From positions 62,001 through 126,000 of the forward strand of contig JADZAN010000036.1 of the NCBI GenBank assembly GCA_020852815.1: a DNA stretch of 64,000 nucleotides, written 5' to 3'. Source of the stretch: Gemmatimonadaceae bacterium (lineage in GTDB: Bacteria; Gemmatimonadota; Gemmatimonadetes; Gemmatimonadales; Gemmatimonadaceae). The position numbers were made by a program, and so were the translations under genes. Below are positions 59,922 through 64,000 of the stretch, piece by piece. Position 1 is the first letter of the stretch; the number at the start of each line of letters is the position of its first letter. Under the pieces are notes generated by a model that saw nothing but the letters and a program-made list of their open reading frames with translations, had not been told where the DNA came from and did not search any database.

Positions 59922-60683
59922 ATGACGATTCGGAAGCAGCCGCGAACGACCAGTCGTCCAGCGGCGACACGAGGCGCCACGCGTGCCGCCCCCCTCCCCT
60001 CCACAGAGGTCGCGCGCGACTTCTCGCGCCGATTGCGCGCCTGGTTCAGGCGTCACGGACGCGACCTCCCCTGGCGCCGCACGCGCGACCCGTATCGCAT
60101 CCTCGTCTCCGAGCTCATGCTGCAACAGACGCAGGTCTCCCACGTCATCGACTTCTACCACCGCTTCCTGGAGCGCTTCCCCACGCTGCACCACCTCGCC
60201 GAGTCGCCGCGGGAGCACGTACTCGACGCATGGTCCGGGCTCGGGTACTACGCGCGCGCGCGCAACCTGCATGCGCTCGCGCGCACCGTCACGCGCGATG
60301 GCGGCGGCACACTCCCCAGCGAACCGGCGGCACTCCGTACCCTTCCCGGCGTTGGAGCCTACACCGCGGGAGCGGTCGCCTCGTTCGCCTTCGAGCAACG
60401 CGCCGAACTCGTCGACACGAACGTGGCGCGCGTCCTCTCCCGCGTCTTTGCCCCGCGGCGCAACCCCAAGCGCCCGCGCGACCTCACGCAGTTATGGCGC
60501 ATCGCCGAAGCGGTCCTTCCCGCCCGCGGCCGCGCCGCCTGGACGCACAACCAGGCGCTCATGGAGCTTGGAGCGGTCATCTGCACGGCACGCGTCCGCG
60601 CCTGCGGTCGCTGCCCGGTGGCGACGCTCTGCCGCACCCGCGCGGCCGACCGCGTCCCGCGCGACGAACATCCGGCCCGGTAG
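59922..60683 (+). CDS. mutY: A/G-specific adenine glycosylase, short form lacking the C-terminal domain
   Basis: Base-excision repair glycosylase that removes adenine opposite 8-oxoguanine. The 253-residue protein has the catalytic Glu in LVSELMLQQTQVSHV, the helix-hairpin-helix LPGVGAYTAGAVASFAF, catalytic Asp in LVDTNVARVLSRV, and the 4Fe-4S loop with Cys spacing 6-2-5 (ICTARVRACGRCPVATLC). The NUDIX-like C-terminal domain that recognises 8-oxoG, which brings typical MutY to about 350 residues, is absent; the frame ends with a normal stop, so this is a natural short form. A thymine/uracil mismatch glycosylase role (Mig-like) is the alternative. Confidence 0.85.
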   Translation: MTIRKQPRTTSRPAATRGATRAAPLPSTEVARDFSRRLRAWFRRHGRDLPWRRTRDPYRILVSELMLQQTQVSHVIDFYHRFLERFPTLHHLAESPREHVLDAWSGLGYYARARNLHALARTVTRDGGGTLPSEPAALRTLPGVGAYTAGAVASFAFEQRAELVDTNVARVLSRVFAPRRNPKRPRDLTQLWRIAEAVLPARGRAAWTHNQALMELGAVICTARVRACGRCPVATLCRTRAADRVPRDEHPAR

Positions 60684-60850
60684 CCCACCCGCGCCACCGC
60701 GGGCGAGGCGCGCGTCACGTCGAGGGACCGCGACTCCAAAGCTCCCACAACGACGTTGCGTCGAATCGCATATCCTCATCGCCGACCCAACCGACCGGAA
60801 GACCGGCCTCTGGCTCGACGGCGACGCCTTCCCGCGGCGCAGACGGGCCT

Positions 60851-60916
60851 GGCGCCGCCGAGCGCCGCTGAACGCCGCTGAACGCCGCCGGACGCCGCTG
60901 AACGCCGCCGGACGCC
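60851..60916. repeat. 10-bp tandem repeat, six copies
   Basis: Six imperfect copies of a unit of the form (A/G)(A/G)CGCCGC(T/C)G plus a partial seventh. It lies in the mutY-gltA spacer and looks like a minisatellite that may vary between strains. Confidence 0.85.
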
Positions 60917-60924
60917 CTAACGAC

Positions 60925-60960
60925 GCGTGCCCCCGGACGCCGTGGCGCTCGGGGGCACGC
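60925..60960. terminator. GC-rich hairpin, likely bidirectional terminator
   Basis: Perfect 11-base arms GCGTGCCCCCG (60925-60935) and CGGGGGCACGC (60950-60960) around a 14-base loop. It lies between convergent genes and could stop both messages; no T-run follows. Confidence 0.65.
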
Positions 60961-60973
60961 GTGGTTCGAGATC

Positions 60974-61011
60974 AACCGCTGCTACAGCAGCGAACCGCTG
61001 CTACAGCAGCG
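60974..61011. repeat. 19-bp tandem duplication of a hairpin at the gltA stop codon
   Basis: Two exact copies of AACCGCTGCTACAGCAGCG (60974-60992, 60993-61011). Each contains the palindrome CGCTGCT-AC-AGCAGCG. The second copy overlaps the last codons and TAG of gltA, so the duplication repeats the gene's end outside the coding region. Confidence 0.9.
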
Positions 61012-62353
61012 AGATCGTCTTGTCGTGCTTCCTGGAATAGTCCAGCGACGGCGCGTACGGACGCTCGTCGTAGCCGGTGTAGATCTGCCGCGGGCGCGCG
61101 ATCTTCTGCTCCTTGTCCAGCAGCATCTCCTCCCACTGCGCCAACCACCCCGAGAGGCGAGGAATGGCGAAGAGGACGGTGAAGTAGTCGGTGGGGAACT
61201 TCATCGCGCGGTAGATCAGCCCCGTGTAGAAGTCGACGTTGGGGTACAGCTTGCGCGAGATGAAGTACTCGTCCGACAGCGCGATGCGCTCCAGCTCCAC
61301 CGCGATCTCGAGGTCCTTGTCCATCCCGACAGCTGCAAACACCTCGTCGGCCAGCTTCTTCACGATGCGGGCACGCGGGTCATAGCTCTTGTACACGCGG
61401 TGCCCGAAGCCCATCAGCCGCCCCTTCCCCGCCTTCACGCTCTCCACGAAGGCCGGCACATGCTTCACGTCGCCAATCTCGTTGATCATCCGCAGCACCT
61501 GCTCGTTCGCCCCGCCGTGGAGCGGGCCATACAGCGCCGAGATGCCCGCCGCGACCGCGCTGAACGGATCCACGTGCGACGACCCCACGGCGCGCACCGC
61601 GTTCGTCGAGCAGTTCTGCTCGTGATCGGCGTGCAGGATGAACAGGATCTCGATCGCCTTCGCGAAGATCGGGTTGGCCTCGTACTTCGGCTCCGACATC
61701 CGCGCGATCATCGACAGGAAGTTCTCGCTGTACGACAGGTCGTTGTCGGGATAGATGAAGGGGAGCCCCTTCACGTGCCGGTACGCGAACGCCGCGATGG
61801 TCGGCACCTTGGCCAGCAGGCGAATGATCGAGATGTCGCGCTGGTGCTTGTCGAAGATGTCCTTCGCCTCGGGATAGAACGACGACAGCGCCGCCACGCC
61901 CGCGACCATCATCGACATCGGATGCGCGTCGTACCGGAACCCCTCGAGGAACCGCTTGATGTTCTCGTGCACGTACGTGTGGTACGTGATGTCCTGCACC
62001 CACTGGTCGTACTCCTTCTGCTTCGGCAGCTCGCCATTGCGCAGCAGGTACGCCACCTCGAGGAAGCTCGCCTTCTCCGCCAGCTGCTCGATGGGGTAGC
62101 CGCGATAGCGCAGGATCCCCTTGTCGCCATCGATGTAGGTGATCGCGCTCCGGCACGATGCCGTGTTCATGAAGGCGGGATCGTACCCCATGATGCCGAA
62201 GTCATCGGCGTCGACCTTGACCTGCTTCAGATCGGCCGTGCGGATGGTCCCGTCGGTGATGGGGACCGTATACATCTTGCCCGTCCGTGTGTCACGGATC
62301 TCGAGGGCATCGGTGCTGGGCTGTGGCGCCTGTGACGTCGCCGTCGTGCTCAT
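61001..62353 (-). CDS. gltA: Citrate synthase
   Basis: Condenses oxaloacetate and acetyl-CoA at the entry of the citric acid cycle. The 450-residue product has the GltA-type N-terminal domain (DGDKGILRYRGYPIEQLAEK), catalytic His in ILHADHEQNCSTNAVRAVG and in SALYGPLHGGANE, the MGFGHRVYKSYDPRA motif, and C-terminal active-site residues in FYTGLIYRAMKFP. GGAG lies nine bases before the ATG, with a leader of about 50 bases. The last codons overlap a duplicated hairpin. Confidence 0.97.
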   Translation of the reverse strand: MSTTATSQAPQPSTDALEIRDTRTGKMYTVPITDGTIRTADLKQVKVDADDFGIMGYDPAFMNTASCRSAITYIDGDKGILRYRGYPIEQLAEKASFLEVAYLLRNGELPKQKEYDQWVQDITYHTYVHENIKRFLEGFRYDAHPMSMMVAGVAALSSFYPEAKDIFDKHQRDISIIRLLAKVPTIAAFAYRHVKGLPFIYPDNDLSYSENFLSMIARMSEPKYEANPIFAKAIEILFILHADHEQNCSTNAVRAVGSSHVDPFSAVAAGISALYGPLHGGANEQVLRMINEIGDVKHVPAFVESVKAGKGRLMGFGHRVYKSYDPRARIVKKLADEVFAAVGMDKDLEIAVELERIALSDEYFISRKLYPNVDFYTGLIYRAMKFPTDYFTVLFAIPRLSGWLAQWEEMLLDKEQKIARPRQIYTGYDERPYAPSLDYSRKHDKTISLL

Positions 62354-62576
62354 TTCCCGGTTCTCCGCTGAGGTGCTGCGAAAAGTGGTGGTCGTGCATC
62401 CAAGCTAGTCGAGTGCATCACCGCTCAACATTGCCGGGCGGCGCGCGCCGAGCTTTCTTCCCGCCGCCGGCATCGCAGGTCGCGGCGCGCGGTCGACGAC
62501 CGCTGGACACCTTCCGGCCGCGCGCAAACTCCACGCGCGTGAACCAAAGCCCCCACCCAAGGAGCGCCACATCGCC

Positions 62577-63395
62577 GTGTCGGACACGAACCTCCTCCGG
62601 CTCGCCCTGATCGTCGTCGCCGCCGCTGCCGGCGGCGCCATCAACTCCGTCGCGGGCGGCGGGACGCTCCTCACATTCCCTGCCCTCATCGGGTTGGGCG
62701 TACCCGCCATCACCGCCAACGCCACCAGCACCGTGGCGCTCTGGCCGGGGGCGGTCGGCAGCATGCTGGGCTACATGGGTGAGCTCAAGGGGGCGAGAAG
62801 CTGGGCCGTCCGATTCGCCGTTCCGTCACTGCTCGGCGGCTTCGTCGGCGCGCGACTCCTCCTCGTCACCCCCGCCGATCGGTTCGACGCCCTCGTCCCC
62901 TGGCTCGTCCTCGGCGCCACCGCGCTCTTCCTCGTGCAGCGCCCCGCGATGCGGTGGCTGCGCGCGCACGCGGCGGACGCGCACGCGCCTCGCGCGCACG
63001 CCGCCGGCGAGGAGGGCGACCCCGCGCGTCGCCCTCCGCCAATCTCCGCGCTCGCCTATCAGTTCGCGGTCGGCGTGTACGGTGGCTACTTCGGCGCCGG
63101 TATCGGGATCCTCATGCTCGCCGCCCTCGGCTTCATGGGCTTCACGAACATCCACCGGATGAACGGGCTCAAGAATTGGGGAGGGCTGTGCATCAACCTG
63201 ATGGCGGCGCTGACCTTTGTCGTCAGCGGTCTGGTCGACTGGCCGGTCGCCATCGCCATGGCCCTTGGTGCCGCACTCGGCGGGTACGGCGGGTCGCGAC
63301 TCGCCCAACGGGTGCCGCAGGAGCGGGTCCGGCAGCTCATCATTGCCATCGGCCTCGCCAGCGGGATATGGCTCCTCTACGGCCGACTCTCGTGA
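62577..63395 (+). CDS. TSUP-family membrane permease (TauE/SafE type)
   Basis: A 272-residue integral membrane protein with about eight helices. It shows the duplicated TSUP signature: GGAINSVAGGGTLLTFPALIG followed by NATSTVALWPG, and VGVYGGYFGAGIGILMLAAL with NIHRMNGLKNWGGLCIN in the second half. The family moves sulfite, sulfoacetate or other small anions; the substrate is unknown. The linker near residues 125-150 is Arg/Ala/His-rich. GTG 62577 is preceded by AAGGAG at 12 bases, a long spacing. Confidence 0.88.
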   Translation: MSDTNLLRLALIVVAAAAGGAINSVAGGGTLLTFPALIGLGVPAITANATSTVALWPGAVGSMLGYMGELKGARSWAVRFAVPSLLGGFVGARLLLVTPADRFDALVPWLVLGATALFLVQRPAMRWLRAHAADAHAPRAHAAGEEGDPARRPPPISALAYQFAVGVYGGYFGAGIGILMLAALGFMGFTNIHRMNGLKNWGGLCINLMAALTFVVSGLVDWPVAIAMALGAALGGYGGSRLAQRVPQERVRQLIIAIGLASGIWLLYGRLS

Positions 63396-63628
63396 GTGCT
63401 GGTGACGGCGCGCACACCGGACCAATCGCGCCCGTCGACTGACGAACGTGGTGGCCGTGCGCGCCGCGCAGCTGGCGGGACGAATGAAGGGCATTCACCT
63501 GACGGGTTGTGCGGATTCTGGAGACATGAGCCGATACTCATGACGTCGGGTCCCGCCGGCAAGCGCCGGATCCGTCGCATCGAAGTCGTCGTCATCGTCC
63601 ACCTGCTGCGCCATCGCCATCATTCGTC

Positions 63629-64000
63629 ATGAGCGTGTTGTCCTTCTTCGGCGGCAAGTCATCGCGCAAAGGGAACGCCGCGGCAACGCCCGCTCCGCCT
63701 CCACCTGAGGAGCCGCCGGAGGACAACAAGCAGATCTCCAGGGAAACCGGGATCGTGCTCGACGCGCTCGGCGCGATGCTGCAGACGTATGGCAAGTATG
63801 CCTTCGACACCGACTTCAAGGACGGGGACGACATCCGGCGCTTGGTGCATGCCTGGATGCTGCACGCCACCATGGGCGCGCCGCGCCCGGACCACACCAA
63901 CGACCGGCCGTCGGCGGGCGTCTTCTACCGCGACTGGAAGGGGCTGCAGCAGTTCATTGGCGAGACGCGCCGCGACGAGAGCAAGTACGTCAATCGTGCG
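63629..64000 (+). CDS. Hypothetical protein, N-terminal part (3' end outside window)
   Basis: The frame is open from ATG 63629 to the window edge (124 residues). It begins MSVLSFFGGKSSRKGNAA, followed by a Pro/Glu-rich linker (about 19-35) and a helical region (GIVLDALGAMLQTYGKYAFD, then FYRDWKGLQQFIGETRRDES). From memory the helical part resembles the N-terminal region of some GGDEF signalling proteins, but that domain would lie beyond the window and I cannot confirm it. No ribosome binding site is seen. Confidence 0.6.
   Translation, partial: MSVLSFFGGKSSRKGNAAATPAPPPPEEPPEDNKQISRETGIVLDALGAMLQTYGKYAFDTDFKDGDDIRRLVHAWMLHATMGAPRPDHTNDRPSAGVFYRDWKGLQQFIGETRRDESKYVNRA

Larger units (their letters stand above)
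60684..61000. other. Repeat-rich convergent interval between mutY and gltA
   Basis: About 317 bases without a gene. The left part (60684-60850) shows nothing notable. The right part holds a 10-bp tandem repeat, a perfect 11-bp hairpin and the first copy of a duplicated hairpin at the gltA stop, each listed separately. Confidence 0.7.

Noticed and set aside
60851-60916. Period-10 repeats considered as a CRISPR array
   Set aside because: The units are far too short and there are no spacers. It is a simple tandem repeat.
60961-61011. GGTTCGA-like stretch and hairpins considered as a tRNA
   Set aside because: No acceptor, D or anticodon arms can be drawn. The structure is a duplicated hairpin at the gltA stop.
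63540-63632. 30-codon frame whose stop overlaps the start of the last gene (ATGA)
   Set aside because: Very basic, no ribosome binding site and no recognisable feature. Overlap alone is weak evidence; a leader peptide cannot be ruled out.

Overview
The window is a continuous stretch of GC-rich (about 70%) bacterial chromosome carrying 53 protein genes that I can support. I see no rRNA, tRNA, CRISPR array, prophage or insertion sequence. Gene content, the short primary-type sigma factor without region 1.1, and a TamA/TamB envelope system point to a diderm, aerobic heterotroph. My best guess, by inference only, is a member of the Gemmatimonadota.

Layout. 1-7730 (+): end of fmt, a PaaI-type thioesterase, a GntR-LacI chimeric repressor, then a housekeeping run rsmB, PASTA-domain protein, rpe, TlpA-like thioredoxin, tsaD and lgt. 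7743-13592 (-): a cytochrome c-FTR1 iron permease fusion under a clear Fur box, acpS, an unknown protein, a CYTH protein, a HAD phosphatase and an EamA transporter. 13626-14060 (+): a DUF6941-like protein. 14057-28031 (-): seven tightly packed genes, read in the order response regulator/GGDDF, TamA, TamB, lipid kinase, large GAF/PAS hybrid kinase, NtrC-like regulator, zinc ribbon protein. 28152-35455 and on to 39814: MazG, ferredoxin-NADP reductase, PduO adenosyltransferase, aroB, a 56-residue membrane protein, the sigma factor, a receiver protein, a LON-domain protein, glcDEF, a HAD protein and a YgfZ-like protein. 39905-45477: a small lipoprotein, a molybdopterin oxidoreductase, a MoxR-like ATPase, an acetyltransferase and a cytidylate-kinase-like protein. 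45537-51350: secreted hydrolases (GH3, creatininase-like, S15/CocE). 51560-57327: a PAS hybrid kinase, an MFS transporter and a VWA protein. 57399-64000: a SAM-II-type riboswitch before homoserine dehydrogenase, MoeB/ThiF-rhodanese, short MutY, citrate synthase, a TSUP permease and the start of one more gene.

How the parts work together. The 14-kb minus-strand unit joins outer-membrane assembly factors (TamA/TamB) to a lipid kinase and a two-component pair. Several catalytic signatures in this signalling set are altered: the kinase N-box, the GAFTGA loop and GGDEF. The glcDEF cluster with its HAD neighbour looks like a glycolate or 2-hydroxyacid oxidation module. The riboswitch links methionine-branch entry (homoserine dehydrogenase) to SAM level.

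Sequence-level themes: many starts overlap the previous stop (ATGA/GTGA); at least nine genes have a TANNNT box 5-8 bases before the start codon, which suggests leaderless transcripts; and the hexamer GTTAGG accounts for almost all TTA codons.
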